Of a stretch of 64,000 nucleotides of DNA, positions 8,061 to 20,276 are shown piece after piece. The DNA is from Akkermansia muciniphila (GTDB lineage Bacteria; Verrucomicrobiota; Verrucomicrobiia; Limisphaerales; BJHT01): assembly GCA_945861535.1 (NCBI GenBank), contig CAMAUZ010000041.1, forward strand, positions 1 through 64,000, written 5' to 3'. Under the pieces are notes generated by a model that saw nothing but the letters and a program-made list of their open reading frames with translations, ran no database searches and had not been told where the DNA came from. Within the stretch, counting starts at the first letter, position 1; each line of letters opens with the position of its first letter. A program made the position numbers and the translations under genes.

Positions 8061-8897
8061 TCAGCCGCCGCCATTGAACGCGTGCAGATCCTGCTCGGCG
8101 CTTTGGATTTCCGAGGCGAGATCGAGTTCCAGCCCGTGCGGCATGTCGAAGGTGTTGAGGAACGCCCATTCGGGCAGGTCCTCGAACGCCCGGTCGATCT
8201 CCCGCGCGCCGTCGATGTTCACCTTGGCCATGTTCGCCAGGGCATCGGCCACCGAAATGCAGGCCGCCAGAAATCCGCCGTCGCCGCCGGGATCCCTGGT
8301 GTGGCGGGGATTCATCGGGTCGTGGTGATACCAGATGGCGCGCAGCAACTGCCCGTGCAGGTGCAGCCGGTCGCAGATGGCCGCGCCGACCTGCGGATGC
8401 CCCAGTCCCAGCAAGTCGGTTTCCAATTGGATGTGCCCGCAGCGCCGTTCCATCGCGCGCAAAATGATCATCTCGAACTCGCGCGGAAAATAATTCTCGA
8501 AGATCAGCTTGCCGATGTCGTGGAGCAGGCCGGCGAGATATTCGAGGCCGCAGGTTTCGCGAAAGGCCCCGGCGACTTTGTGCGTCAGGCGCGCGACCAG
8601 GATGTTGTGCAGCCAGAAGCGGTTCCAATCCATCTTGATCCGCATGTGCGTGAAGCGGTCCATCACGCCGACGGAGAAGGCGATGCGCCGCACCTCGACG
8701 AGGCCGATCATCAGGAGGGCCTGATCAATGTGGAGAATCTTGCGCCCGCCAAAACGCCCGGTGCTGGCAACCTGAATGCACCGCGTCGCCAGGCCGGCGT
8801 CCATCGCAATGATCCGGGCGATTTCATCCATCCCGGTGTTCTCGTTGCGCGCCGCCTCGGCCAGGCGCACCGCCGCGGCGGAGAAGGAGGGCACCAC
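8061..8897 (-). CDS. HDOD domain protein, N terminus cut off by an in-frame amber codon
   Basis: HDOD domain of about 200 residues (VPSFSAAAVRLAEAARN; MDAGLATRCIQVAS; YLAGLLHDIGKLIFENYFP). These are HD-related signalling modules without a known common enzyme activity, often tied to two-component or c-di-GMP pathways. The reported start is GTG 8897. The same frame continues upstream to ATG 8996 as 29 codons (MVETSELDQYLTVAHPSKRW...) that read into the domain but are separated from it by TAG at 8909-8907. So this is either a gene with a nonsense mutation or sequencing error, or a shorter protein that starts at GTG just inside the HDOD fold. No Shine-Dalgarno sequence favours the GTG. Confidence 0.7.
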   Translation of the reverse strand: MVPSFSAAAVRLAEAARNENTGMDEIARIIAMDAGLATRCIQVASTGRFGGRKILHIDQALLMIGLVEVRRIAFSVGVMDRFTHMRIKMDWNRFWLHNILVARLTHKVAGAFRETCGLEYLAGLLHDIGKLIFENYFPREFEMIILRAMERRCGHIQLETDLLGLGHPQVGAAICDRLHLHGQLLRAIWYHHDPMNPRHTRDPGGDGGFLAACISVADALANMAKVNIDGAREIDRAFEDLPEWAFLNTFDMPHGLELDLASEIQSAEQDLHAFNGGG

Positions 8898-8996
8898 CTT
8901 TTCCGACTACAACAGATCGGCGACGCGGTCGCGAATCCAGCGTTTGCTGGGATGCGCGACGGTCAAGTATTGGTCCAGTTCGGAGGTTTCAACCAT
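8898..8996 (-). pseudogene. Upstream 29-codon segment of the HDOD gene, ended by TAG
   Basis: ATG 8996 opens a frame that reaches TAG at 8909-8907 and continues directly into the HDOD domain. Residues such as SKRWIRDRVADLL look like a plausible helical lead-in to an HDOD fold. It is listed separately so that the break is explicit. Confidence 0.5.
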
Positions 8997-9190
8997 AGCT
9001 GGCAGGCCACAAACTCAAATTCACATTCGTCGGGTCTGGCGACGACGACGGTCCGGCTGCCGCAACCCTTGCCTTGGCTATCGGCATTTCGGGAAAATAC
9101 CCCAACCGCCTTTTTCACCCGCCGCGCGTGGCACTGTTCGCCGATGAAATGAACACCCCGTCTGCGCTGGGCGCGGGCTGGGCTTCCACC

Positions 9191-9238
9191 TGGCCCTTCG
9201 CCCTTCCCTTGAGCTTTGAGCTTTGGCCTTGGAGTTTT
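9191..9238. repeat. GAGCTTTGAGCTTT word repeat (family L)
   Basis: Words CCCTTCCCTTGAGCTTTGAG and CTTTGGCCTTGGAG, shared with 16563-16648 and, inverted, with 16381-16443. Located upstream of the cysE-like start. Confidence 0.7.
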
Positions 9239-9292
9239 TCCAGCAATGGCCCGTCGCTTGCGTTTCGCCCGCTACACCCAAATACTCCGCGC

Positions 9293-10213
9293 GTGAACGT
9301 CACTGTCACCCAACTCACCGACCAACTCCTCGAGTCGTATGCCCGCGTGGGCGGGATCAACCATCTGGACGGAAAGAATCTGCCCTCGAAGAGCGCCATC
9401 ACCGGGATCACGGTGGACCTGTTGCGGCTGTTGTTTCCGGGCTTTTTTGATGAACGCCCGGTGCAGCTTTCCGAGGTGCGGGTGGAGACGGCGACGTTGA
9501 TGGATGCGGTGCTGGGGCGGCTGGAAGAGGAGATCGCCAAGAGCCTCGCCTACGCTCCGCCGGCCGAGGTGCCGCGCGAAGATCACGGGACGTATGCGCG
9601 CCAGTTGACGCTGGAATTCTTATCCAACCTGCCCTGCATCCGCGGTCTGCTCCAGACGGATGCCGCGGCGGCGTTCGACGGCGATCCGGCGGCGTTGAGC
9701 AAGGACGAGGTGATCGTGGCGTATCCGTTCATCGAGGCCATCGCGGTGCAGCGGCTCGCGCATGAATTGCACTTGCGGAAGGTGCCGCTGATCCCGCGCA
9801 TCATGACCGAGTGGGCGCACAGCCGCACCGGCATGGACATTCATCCGGGGGCGGAGATCGGCTCGCACTTTTTTGTCGATCACTGCACCGGGACGGTGAT
9901 CGGGGAAACGTGCATCATCGGCAATCATGTGAAGCTCTATCACGGCGTCACGCTGGGCGCGCGCTCGACCTCCGGCGGCCAGCAGCTCAAGGGGAAGAAG
10001 CGGCATCCGACGATCGAGGATCAGGTGACGATTTATCCGGGGGCCACGATTCTGGGCGGCGAAACGGTCATCGGGCGCGGTAGCACGATTGGCGGCAACG
10101 TGTTCATCATGGAAAGCGTGGCGGCGAATTCCCTGGTGATTTACGACGGCTTGGACATGCGCGTGCTGAGCAAATCCGACAAGACCGCGCCGCGGCTGGA
10201 TTTTCAGATTTGA
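9293..10213 (+). CDS. cysE: Serine O-acetyltransferase
   Basis: 306 residues. An N-terminal helical part (residues 1-175) is followed by a left-handed beta-helix acyltransferase domain: MDIHPGAEIGSHFFVDHCTG, VIGETCIIGNHVKLYHGVTLG, then HPTIEDQVTIYPGATILGG and a final IGGNVFI. It transfers acetyl from acetyl-CoA to serine, the first step of cysteine synthesis, in the cytoplasm. The conserved DIH and DH residues of the active site are present. The long N-terminal part matches the roughly 300-residue form found in several non-proteobacterial phyla. GTG 9293 is chosen because the frame upstream is a simple repeat (GAGCTTTGAGCTTTGG at 9210-9225), not coding. No cysK is nearby. Confidence 0.9.
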   Translation: MNVTVTQLTDQLLESYARVGGINHLDGKNLPSKSAITGITVDLLRLLFPGFFDERPVQLSEVRVETATLMDAVLGRLEEEIAKSLAYAPPAEVPREDHGTYARQLTLEFLSNLPCIRGLLQTDAAAAFDGDPAALSKDEVIVAYPFIEAIAVQRLAHELHLRKVPLIPRIMTEWAHSRTGMDIHPGAEIGSHFFVDHCTGTVIGETCIIGNHVKLYHGVTLGARSTSGGQQLKGKKRHPTIEDQVTIYPGATILGGETVIGRGSTIGGNVFIMESVAANSLVIYDGLDMRVLSKSDKTAPRLDFQI

Positions 10214-10350
10214 GGAGGAGATTGCGGGGCGGAGGAATGTTCGCACACAAGGGCGTGGTGGAGGCCGGCTGGCCGAGCGGCAATCGAAGGAGTTGGGAAC
10301 ACAATACCCGCGCAGTTGGTTTTTCTTCCACGCGTGACCGCGCGTTTTCC

Positions 10351-10887
10351 GTCCCGGAGGGACACCGGAGGAGATTAGCCGGGGGCAAGTCTGCGGCAGC
10401 GGACGCCGCCCCCGGAAACCACCTCGAGTGGCTCCATGCCCCGGAGGGGCATCGAAGAAATGGGTCCGGCTAACTGGCCGCCGGCGGGTATGGCTTTGGT
10501 CCAACTCTGGCTGCCCGACCGGAGCCGAACATCGCAGTAGGAGCGCGGACTTGAGGCCGCAGAAACGTGCGGCTGGCAAAGGGCCGGAGAATTTCAAGAC
10601 GGTCATTGCCGACACACCAAAGAGTGGGCGGTGGAGGATGTCGGGGTGTTTGGCGCGCTCGCTGCGGCTGGACGTCTCTGCGGCCTGAAGGCCGCGCTCC
10701 TCTCGCGGTGATTGCATAGTTACGGCTGAGGAGTGCCGCGCGGAGGCGGAAACGCTGGGGGACGGTCTCCGACAAAAACCTTCTTCGATGCCCCTCCGGG
10801 GCATGGCCATTCGGCGCGGCGTCCGGGGGCGGCGCCCGCTGGCGCGGGTTTGCCCCCGGCTAATTTCCGGCGGTGTCCCTCCGGGAC
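10351..10887. repeat. Family J long inverted repeat enclosing a family B element
   Basis: Left arm GTCCCGGAGGGACACCGG...CATCGAAGAA (10351-10459); right arm TTCTTCGATGCCCCTCCGG...GTCCCTCCGGGAC (10781-10887). Each arm contains two smaller hairpins (CCCGGAGGG; GCCCCGGAGGGGC) and GGGGGCAAG / CCGCCCCC words. Related CCCGGAGGG words recur in the nested repeat at 41026-41514. Confidence 0.85.
10540..10725. repeat. Family B inverted-repeat element, copy 2
   Basis: Left arm GGAGCGCGGACTTGAGGCCG... and right arm ...CTGCGGCCTGAAGGCCGCGC followed by GATTGCATAGTTACGG, matching copy 1 at 369-581 at the arms but with a different loop. Confidence 0.8.
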
Positions 10888-11094
10888 GAGGGCCGGCGTC
10901 GTCGGCAGTTTTCTGATGGGCCGCTCGCTGCGGCAGCCACGGCGAAATTCTCCCTGGGCGCGAGGATTTCGGAGAGTGGGCGGTCCCTACCCGCAGCGCG
11001 AACGCACGACGGAGGTAGTCGGAGTTTCCCCCCGTTCCCTTTGCTCTTAACGCGCTGCGCCCGGGGACCGGTCGCGCTGCCCTCGGGCTTGCAG

Positions 11095-13116
11095 CTACGC
11101 CGCCACTTCCACCAGCAGATGCGGAATCACATCGCGCAGCTTGTTTTCAAGGACTTCACACATGTAGGGCTTTTGCAGAAAGCCCGAGATGCCGCGGTCG
11201 CCGTAGCGGTGCATGGATTCGTCTTCGCTGTACCCGCTGGAGAGCAGGATGGGCAGGTCGGCGCGGATCGCGCGCATGTGATCGCACGCCTCGGGGCCGT
11301 TCATGTTCGGCATGCTCAGGTCCATCACCACGGCCACGATTCGGTCGGCGTTCGCCTGAAAGACTTCGACACCCGCCACGCCGTCCTGCGCGAGCAGCAC
11401 GTCGAAGCCGATCTTATTCAAGAAGCCCTTGGTCACTTCCCGGACGCCCGGCTCGTCATCGACGACCAAGACCGTCCCGCTGCCGCGCAGCAGCCGGGCG
11501 GTGTATGAGTCGGCGGGCGGCGCGACCGGTTCCTGACGGGATTTGGGCAGATACACGCGGAAGGTTGTCCCCTGGCCAATGGTGCTGTTCACTTTCACCG
11601 CGCCTTTGTGGCTGCAGACGACGCCAAGGGCGGTGGACAAACCAAGGCCGCGCCCCGTGAACTTGGTGGTGAAAAACGGCTCGAAAATCTTTTCCTGAAC
11701 CTCATGGCTCATGCCGCAGCCCGTGTCCGCCACCTCGAACACGACATAATCCGCCCACGGCAACTGCGGTGACAGCACGGCCTCGGCAAGGTCGTGCTCG
11801 CCCGTCTGCACCAGCGCGGTTTTGAGCGTGATGACGCCGACGTGGTCAGCGATCGCCTCGGCGGCGTTGAGCACGAGGTTCATCAGCACCTGCTGGATTT
11901 GCGCTGGATCGACCTCGACCAGCAGCGGCTCGGGCGACAGTTCAAAACGAAGCTCCACCTTTTTGCTGATCGAGGTGCGCAACAGCTCGGTGATCTGCGC
12001 CACCAGCGTGTTCAGATCCAGGTTCAGGATCGTCAGGCGACCGTGGCCCGAGTAGGTCAGCAACTGCTTGCAAAACTCGGCCGCCTGCAGCGACGCGCGT
12101 TCTATCTTCGCCAGATTTTCGCCCGCGAGCGCGCCGGCCGGGAGGTTCATTCTGCCCAGGCTGGCATTGCCGAGAATGATGGTGAGCAGGTTGTTGAAAT
12201 CGTGGGCGATGCCGGTGGACAGGCGGCCGATGCTCTCCATCTGCTGCGCCTGGCGCAGTTGCAGTTCTAGATTTTTCCGTGCGGAAATATCCGTCGTCGA
12301 GCCGGCCATCCGTTGCACCTTGCCGTGTTCGTCGCGCAGCGCCCGGCCGCGGGTATAAACCCATTTGTAGGTGCCAGACTTGGTGCAGATGCGGTGCTCG
12401 GAACTGAAGAACGGCGTCTTGCCCTCCCAGTGCTCCTGGATGGCGGCCAGCATTTTCGCCCGGTCGTCGGGATGCACCAGGCTTTCCCACATGCCCATCT
12501 GGCTGGGCAGTTCGTCGTCCAGGTACCCGAGCATCTCCTTCCAGGTGTGGGACAGGAATATCTGGTGGGTGCTGAGATTCATGTCCCAGATGCCGTCATT
12601 GACGCCGTTGATCGCCAACTCGTAACGCTGCTGGCTTTCCGCCAAGGCCCGCGTCCGCGCGCGCAGCCGCATCCGCTCGTGGTACAGGCTCAATGCCGAG
12701 CGCACGCGGCCGAACAGCTCGACCTCGTTCACCGGCTTGGGAATGAAGTCCATCGCGCCCGCCGCAAAACTCTTCAGCAGCGCGGCATCCCGGCGCACGG
12801 CCCCGCCGGTGACGACGATGATCGGAATGTGCGAGGTCTTGGAATTTCCGCTGATGCGCCGACAGGTCTCGTAGCCATCCATCACCGGCATCATCAAATC
12901 GAGGAGCACCAGGCCGATGTCCGCACGCGCCTCGAGCGCCGCCAACGCCTCCTGGCCCGAGCGCGCCTGCACGACACACCCGTGGCCTTCCTCGGTCAGC
13001 ATCTCGTCCAGCAGGTCGAGATTGTCCTGGATGTCGTCCACGATGAGCACCGGCGTGGCGAGGATTTCACTCTCGACGGCCGGCTTGAGGTTTGAATCTG
13101 CGTCTCGGTTTTCCAC
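11095..13116 (-). CDS. Hybrid sensor histidine kinase (REC-PAS-HisKA-HATPase-REC)
   Basis: 673 residues, no membrane segment, so cytoplasmic. Order: receiver (22-140; phosphate acceptor D73 in LLDLMMPVMDG, K127), PAS/PAC (163-285; GIWDMN, SLVHPDDRAKML), HisKA (290-355; STGIAHDFNNLL with H305), HATPase (395-525; NLVLNAAEA, VADTGCGM, FTTKFTGRGLGLS), and a second receiver (547-665; D599 in VVMDLSMPNMNG). The HDFNN form of the H-box and the TGRGLGLS G2 box are those of the soluble hybrid-kinase class. It is last in a three-gene minus-strand operon, 10 bases after the HAMP-GAF hybrid kinase. No DNA-binding output is encoded, so the phosphate must leave to another protein. Confidence 0.92.
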   Translation of the reverse strand: MENRDADSNLKPAVESEILATPVLIVDDIQDNLDLLDEMLTEEGHGCVVQARSGQEALAALEARADIGLVLLDLMMPVMDGYETCRRISGNSKTSHIPIIVVTGGAVRRDAALLKSFAAGAMDFIPKPVNEVELFGRVRSALSLYHERMRLRARTRALAESQQRYELAINGVNDGIWDMNLSTHQIFLSHTWKEMLGYLDDELPSQMGMWESLVHPDDRAKMLAAIQEHWEGKTPFFSSEHRICTKSGTYKWVYTRGRALRDEHGKVQRMAGSTTDISARKNLELQLRQAQQMESIGRLSTGIAHDFNNLLTIILGNASLGRMNLPAGALAGENLAKIERASLQAAEFCKQLLTYSGHGRLTILNLDLNTLVAQITELLRTSISKKVELRFELSPEPLLVEVDPAQIQQVLMNLVLNAAEAIADHVGVITLKTALVQTGEHDLAEAVLSPQLPWADYVVFEVADTGCGMSHEVQEKIFEPFFTTKFTGRGLGLSTALGVVCSHKGAVKVNSTIGQGTTFRVYLPKSRQEPVAPPADSYTARLLRGSGTVLVVDDEPGVREVTKGFLNKIGFDVLLAQDGVAGVEVFQANADRIVAVVMDLSMPNMNGPEACDHMRAIRADLPILLSSGYSEDESMHRYGDRGISGFLQKPYMCEVLENKLRDVIPHLLVEVAA

Positions 13117-13126
13117 AAAATTATTT

Positions 13127-15691
<2,565 letters not shown>

Positions 15692-15694
15692 GGC

Positions 15695-16099
15695 TCAGGC
15701 AAACTCGGGCAGGAACCGGTGGATCGTGGTACGGAACAAATTTTCATCGGTGATCGGCTTGCTCAGATACTCGTTGAAGCCCGCCGCCAGCAATTCCACC
15801 CGGTGGCTGCGCATCGCGTGCGCCGTCAGTGCGATGGCCGGCACCGCGGCGGCCGCCGCTCCGCTGCGGCGGATTTCCCGCAACAGCGTGATGCCGTCCA
15901 TGCCCGGCAGCGAAATATCCAGCAGCAGCAAATCCGGCAGCGAATCCGTGGCATGCTGCAACCGCCCGAGCGCCAGCGCGGGATCGGCGTACCACTCGAC
16001 CACGAATTCCTCGTCGAGGAGATCCAGCACCAGGTCGGCGTTGTCCTGATTGTCTTCCACGAGCAGGATTCGGCGCTGGGGAGAAAAACGGTGATTCAT
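15695..16099 (-). CDS. Single-domain response regulator (CheY-like)
   Basis: 134 residues, a stand-alone receiver: RILLVEDNQDNADLV (acidic pocket), LLLLDISLPGMDG (phosphate acceptor Asp), AIALTAHAM (switch Thr/Ala), YLSKPI (Lys). No output domain, so it acts as a phosphate shuttle or by protein contact. I chose ATG 16099 (MNHRFSPQ), which places the first strand at the normal position; the frame upstream is Arg/Gly-rich and lacks similarity. First gene of the phosphorelay operon on the minus strand. Confidence 0.88.
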   Translation of the reverse strand: MNHRFSPQRRILLVEDNQDNADLVLDLLDEEFVVEWYADPALALGRLQHATDSLPDLLLLDISLPGMDGITLLREIRRSGAAAAAVPAIALTAHAMRSHRVELLAAGFNEYLSKPITDENLFRTTIHRFLPEFA

Positions 16100-16672
16100 G
16101 CAGTGATAACGGTGATTCCGCCGGGCCGCTGGAAACTGGCGTCCGGCGACGGCATAACCAGCCGGAGCTGATCCCGCCCCGCCCCCCGGACCCCGATGGC
16201 ATGGCGGCGCGCGGCGCCCCAAGGCCCCGCGGCGACTGTGCAACTCGGCGAACGTCGAGAAACCTTCACTCTCCTTCATCGGAAGCGACCGGCGGGAAGT
16301 TGAGACTTTTCGCGAGGGAGTAACGCTGGCCCCGCGAGCCGTCACCCGTGCGTCGCACAGTTGCCGCCGGGGAGGGGCGGGATGCTCAAAGCATAAAGCT
16401 CAAAGCTCAAGGGAAGAACCAAGCGCCAAGCGCCAAGAGGACGCCACGGCGAATTGTCAGTGAGCGAAGTAATGCCCGGCGTCATCCAGCGCGAAGGTGC
16501 CCGGTCGTTGCATCTGCACGACCGGCTGGTGGCATGTCTCCCACGATCCCCGAGTAGATTTCACCTTGTTCCTTGGCCCTTCCCTTGAGCTTTGAGCTTT
16601 ATGCTTTGAGCTTTTCTGGAGCTTCGAGCTTTATCCTTTGAGCTTCCCCGCCCCGCCCCTACACTCCGCCGC
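16100..16672. other. Gene-free stretch with inverted GAGCTTT-word repeats
   Basis: About 570 bases between the divergent phosphorelay operon and ispF. AAAGCTCAAAGCTCAAGGGAAG and nearby words (16381-16443) are mirrored by CTTCCCTTGAGCTTTGAGCT and further copies (16563-16648). Upstream regions of both operons must lie here, but I cannot place a promoter with confidence. Confidence 0.65.
16381..16648. repeat. Family L inverted word repeat
   Basis: Tandem AGCTCAA words at 16383-16443 plus GCGCCAAGCGCCAAG; the inverse GAGCTTTGAGCTTTATGCTT and two degenerate repeats of it follow up to 16648. One plus-orientation copy is also at 9191-9238. Confidence 0.75.
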
Positions 16673-17152
16673 ATGGTTCATGTAGGAATTGGTTACGATG
16701 TTCACCAACTGGTCGCCGGACGCCCCCTCGTCCTCGGCGGCGTCACCATCCCCCACGACAAGGGCCTCGACGGCCACTCCGACGCCGACGCCCTCATGCA
16801 CGCCATCTGCGACGCCGTCCTCGGGGCCATCGGCGAAAGCGACATCGGCGAGTTTTTTCCCAACACCGACCCGCGCTGGAAAGGCGCGCCCAGCCGCATC
16901 TTCCTCGAGGAAGCCGCCCATCAGGTCCGCCTGCGCCACGGCCGCATCATCAACGTCGATGCGACCATCATCGCCCAGCAGCCCAAGCTCCGCCCGCACG
17001 CCGCCGCGATGCAGGAAAACATCGCCTTCGCCCTCGGCCTCACCCCGGCGAAGGTCGGCATCAAGGCCACCACCAACGAACACCTCGGCTTCATCGGCCG
17101 CGAAGAAGGCATCGCCGCAATGGCCGTCGCCTCCGTCGATCTCCCAGATTAA
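16673..17152 (+). CDS. ispF: 2-C-methyl-D-erythritol 2,4-cyclodiphosphate synthase
   Basis: 159 residues, the standard length. It makes the cyclic diphosphate from CDP-ME 2-phosphate in the MEP isoprenoid pathway, as a cytoplasmic trimer. Visible marks: VGIGYDVH (D9, H11 metal ligands), DGHSDADALMHAICDA (H43), DIGEFFPNTDP, NVDATIIAQQPKL, and KATTNEHLGFIGREEGIAAMA. ATG 16673 gives the canonical N terminus. A conserved small protein gene follows after 9 bases, probably in the same transcript. Confidence 0.97.
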   Translation: MVHVGIGYDVHQLVAGRPLVLGGVTIPHDKGLDGHSDADALMHAICDAVLGAIGESDIGEFFPNTDPRWKGAPSRIFLEEAAHQVRLRHGRIINVDATIIAQQPKLRPHAAAMQENIAFALGLTPAKVGIKATTNEHLGFIGREEGIAAMAVASVDLPD

Positions 17153-17161
17153 CCCCGCATC

Positions 17162-17434
17162 ATGGCCAAAGCTGAAATCGGTTGGACCCGCACGACAGAG
17201 GAAGGCACCAAGCTGGACGTGTACGCCCAGCACGTCGGCAAGCGCTGGATTTTTTACGCCCGCGAACGCCGCTTCGAGGAATGGCAGCGCATCGACAAAC
17301 CGCCCCTCGAAGACTGGCTCGAACTCCTCGACGCCGTCCGCCGCAAAGCCCAGCGCATGCTCCTGCGCCCCGAGGAGCCCCTGTTCGTCGCCAAACAAAT
17401 CCGCGAGCGCTTCCCCGACGCCAAGTTCGAGTAA
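17162..17434 (+). CDS. Conserved small protein of unknown function
   Basis: 90 residues, no membrane segment and no signal. It starts at an ATG 9 bases after ispF. It has a two-part look: a beta-like N-terminal half (GWTRTTEEGTKLDVYAQHVG, WIFYARERRFEEW) and a helical C-terminal half (PPLEDWLELLDAVRRKAQR). Codon use and composition match its neighbours, supporting a real gene. I do not recognise the family. Confidence 0.7.
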   Translation: MAKAEIGWTRTTEEGTKLDVYAQHVGKRWIFYARERRFEEWQRIDKPPLEDWLELLDAVRRKAQRMLLRPEEPLFVAKQIRERFPDAKFE

Positions 17435-17571
17435 CCGTGTAGCCGCCGACGTGAGGAGGCGGACCCGGAAGCGCCGCAACGGCGCAGCATGGGGCCATCG
17501 TACTGGAACTGCGCAGGGGGGGGCGTTGGCGGAAAGTCCCGGTGGCGACCGGGAGTGCCCCGCAAAATCTT

Positions 17572-17690
17572 CCCCATGATTCTGCCTCTAATGATTTTGT
17601 TCCAATCCCCATTCTGTTTTGCGGTGGGCGCTCGCGAGGCGGGGGGCGGGACCGGGAATGCTCAGAATCATTAGAGGCAGAATCATGGGG
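17572..17690. repeat. Perfect 25-bp inverted repeat
   Basis: CCCCATGATTCTGCCTCTAA... (17572-17596) is mirrored exactly by ...TTAGAGGCAGAATCATGGGG (17666-17690), with 69 bases between. Within each arm, ATGATTCTGCCTCTAATGAT repeats the ATGATT word. Confidence 0.9.
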
Positions 17691-17858
17691 GGCAGCGAAT
17701 GGGCGGTACGTTGGTAGGCGGACCGGGAGCGCGGCGTTCACGCCGCAGAAGCGTGAAACACAAAGGGGCCGCCGGATTTGCCCGCTCCCCCCTGCCCTGC
17801 GGAAGTCTCTGCGGCATTCACCCCGCGCTCCACCGAAAAAAGCTCCAGCGCTCCCCCC

Positions 17859-17897
17859 GTTGAACGTTGAAAGTTCAAAGTTGAACGTTGAACGTTC
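17859..17897. repeat. GAACGTTGAA / AGTTCAAAG word repeat
   Basis: A short array of GTTGAACGTTGAA and AAAGTTCAAAG words, partly palindromic, 60 bases upstream of the amidotransferase start. Confidence 0.7.
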
Positions 17898-17959
17898 CCC
17901 CGCGCGTTCGCCGGTTCACAGCCCCGGTCCGCACCCATGATTTCCAATCATATCTCCCC

Positions 17960-18726
17960 ATGAAAACTCCTCCCCTCATCCTCGTTTCCCCCAGCACCCA
18001 AGCCCGCGGCACCGAGTTCGCCGACCGCTCGATCAGCCTCTCCGACCGCTACCCCGAAGCCATCCTCGCCGCCGGCGGACTGCCCCTGATCCTCCCCTGC
18101 CTCACCGACAAAGCGGCCATCGCCGCCGCCGTCGCGCGCTGTGACGGCGTCTGCCTCACCGGCGGCGACGACCTGCACCCCGACCTCTACGATCCGAATC
18201 TTCCCGCGGAAATCCGCAAAACCATTACCCTCGTCTCCCCCGAGCGCGATCTCCTTGAACTCGAGCTCATCAAACAACTCTTCGCGCAACAGAAGCCCCT
18301 CTTCGCCATCTGCCGCGGCCACCAAGTCCTCAACGTCGCCCTCGGCGGCACCCTGATCGCCGACATTCCCCTGCAAGTTCCCGGCGCCCTCCGCCACCAG
18401 CGCAGCGACGCCAAGAACGAACTCGTCCACGCCGTCGCGGTGAAACCCGGTTCAATTCTCGCCAGATATGCCGATGACATGACTATGTCAGTCAACAGTT
18501 CACACCATCAGGCCGTGGGCCGGGTTGCCGAGCCGCTGCTCGTCACCGGAACCAGCCCCGACGGCGTGATCGAGGCCCTGGAGTTGAAGCCCGAGACCAT
18601 CGGCTGGTTGCCGTACCTGCTCGCCGTTCAGTTCCACCCCGAACGCCTGTTCGACCGACACCCACGGTTTAAGGACATGTTTCGCGGCTTCATTGAAGCG
18701 TGCGAAATCGGGATGGACCCCGCTCG

Positions 18727-18730
<4 letters not shown>
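17960..18730 (+). CDS. Class I glutamine amidotransferase (peptidase C26, PuuD-like)
   Basis: 256 residues. Triad visible: nucleophile C118 in FAICRGHQVLNVALGG, and H226 and E228 in AVQFHPER. Upstream, GVCLTGGDDLHPDLY matches the oxyanion region of gamma-glutamyl-gamma-aminobutyrate hydrolases. The family cleaves gamma-glutamyl bonds of glutamylated amines in the cytoplasm; the substrate here is unknown, and no puuA/puuB-like partner is present. I chose ATG 17960 (MKTPPLILVSP), which starts directly at the first strand. Its TGA overlaps the ATG of the sigma-54 activator (ATGA), suggesting co-translation. Confidence 0.9.
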
Positions 18731-20064
<1,334 letters not shown>

Positions 20065-20070
20065 GCCGCG

Positions 20071-20211
20071 TCGTCATGGTAGGGACGCGCTGCGCGCGTC
20101 CCTAACTTTTCCCCCACCCCCCGCGATCACCCGCAACGACGGGCTTTGCAATCCCCGTGCGCGCGAAACGGGGAAAGGTCAGGGCCGCGCGCAGCGCGGC
20201 CCTACCACGAC
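20071..20211. repeat. Inverted repeat of GGGACGCGC / GGCCGCGC type
   Basis: TCGTCATGGTAGGGACGCGC... is mirrored imperfectly by ...GCGCGGCCCTACCACGACG at its far end. Each arm is itself a GC-rich hairpin (GACGCGCTGCGCGCGTC; GGCCGCGCGCAGCGCGGCC). It lies between the sigma-54 activator and the cupin gene and could also end transcription, but lacks a T-run. Confidence 0.75.
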
Positions 20212-20276
20212 GCGTAGAGCGCTACCACACGCCCCCATTGCATCTCCCCCCCCGCCCCCGCTACAACCGCCCGCGC

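Larger units (their letters stand above)
10214..11094. other. Gene-free stretch built from nested inverted repeats
   Basis: About 880 bases. A 107-109 base sequence (family J) appears at 10351-10459 and as its reverse complement at 10781-10887. Between them sits family B copy 2 (10540-10725). The short open frames here translate the repeats and are not credible genes. The right end carries no obvious promoter or terminator. Confidence 0.75.
17435..17959. other. Gene-free stretch with several repeats
   Basis: Holds a family E arm (17438-17462), a perfect 25-base inverted repeat (17572-17690), and the palindromic GAACGTTGAA word repeat (17859-17897). No credible gene; the open frame across it translates repeats. 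Confidence 0.7.

Noticed and set aside
10733-11050. Plus-strand open frame of about 105 codons
   Set aside because: It lies in the family J right arm and has no conserved motif.
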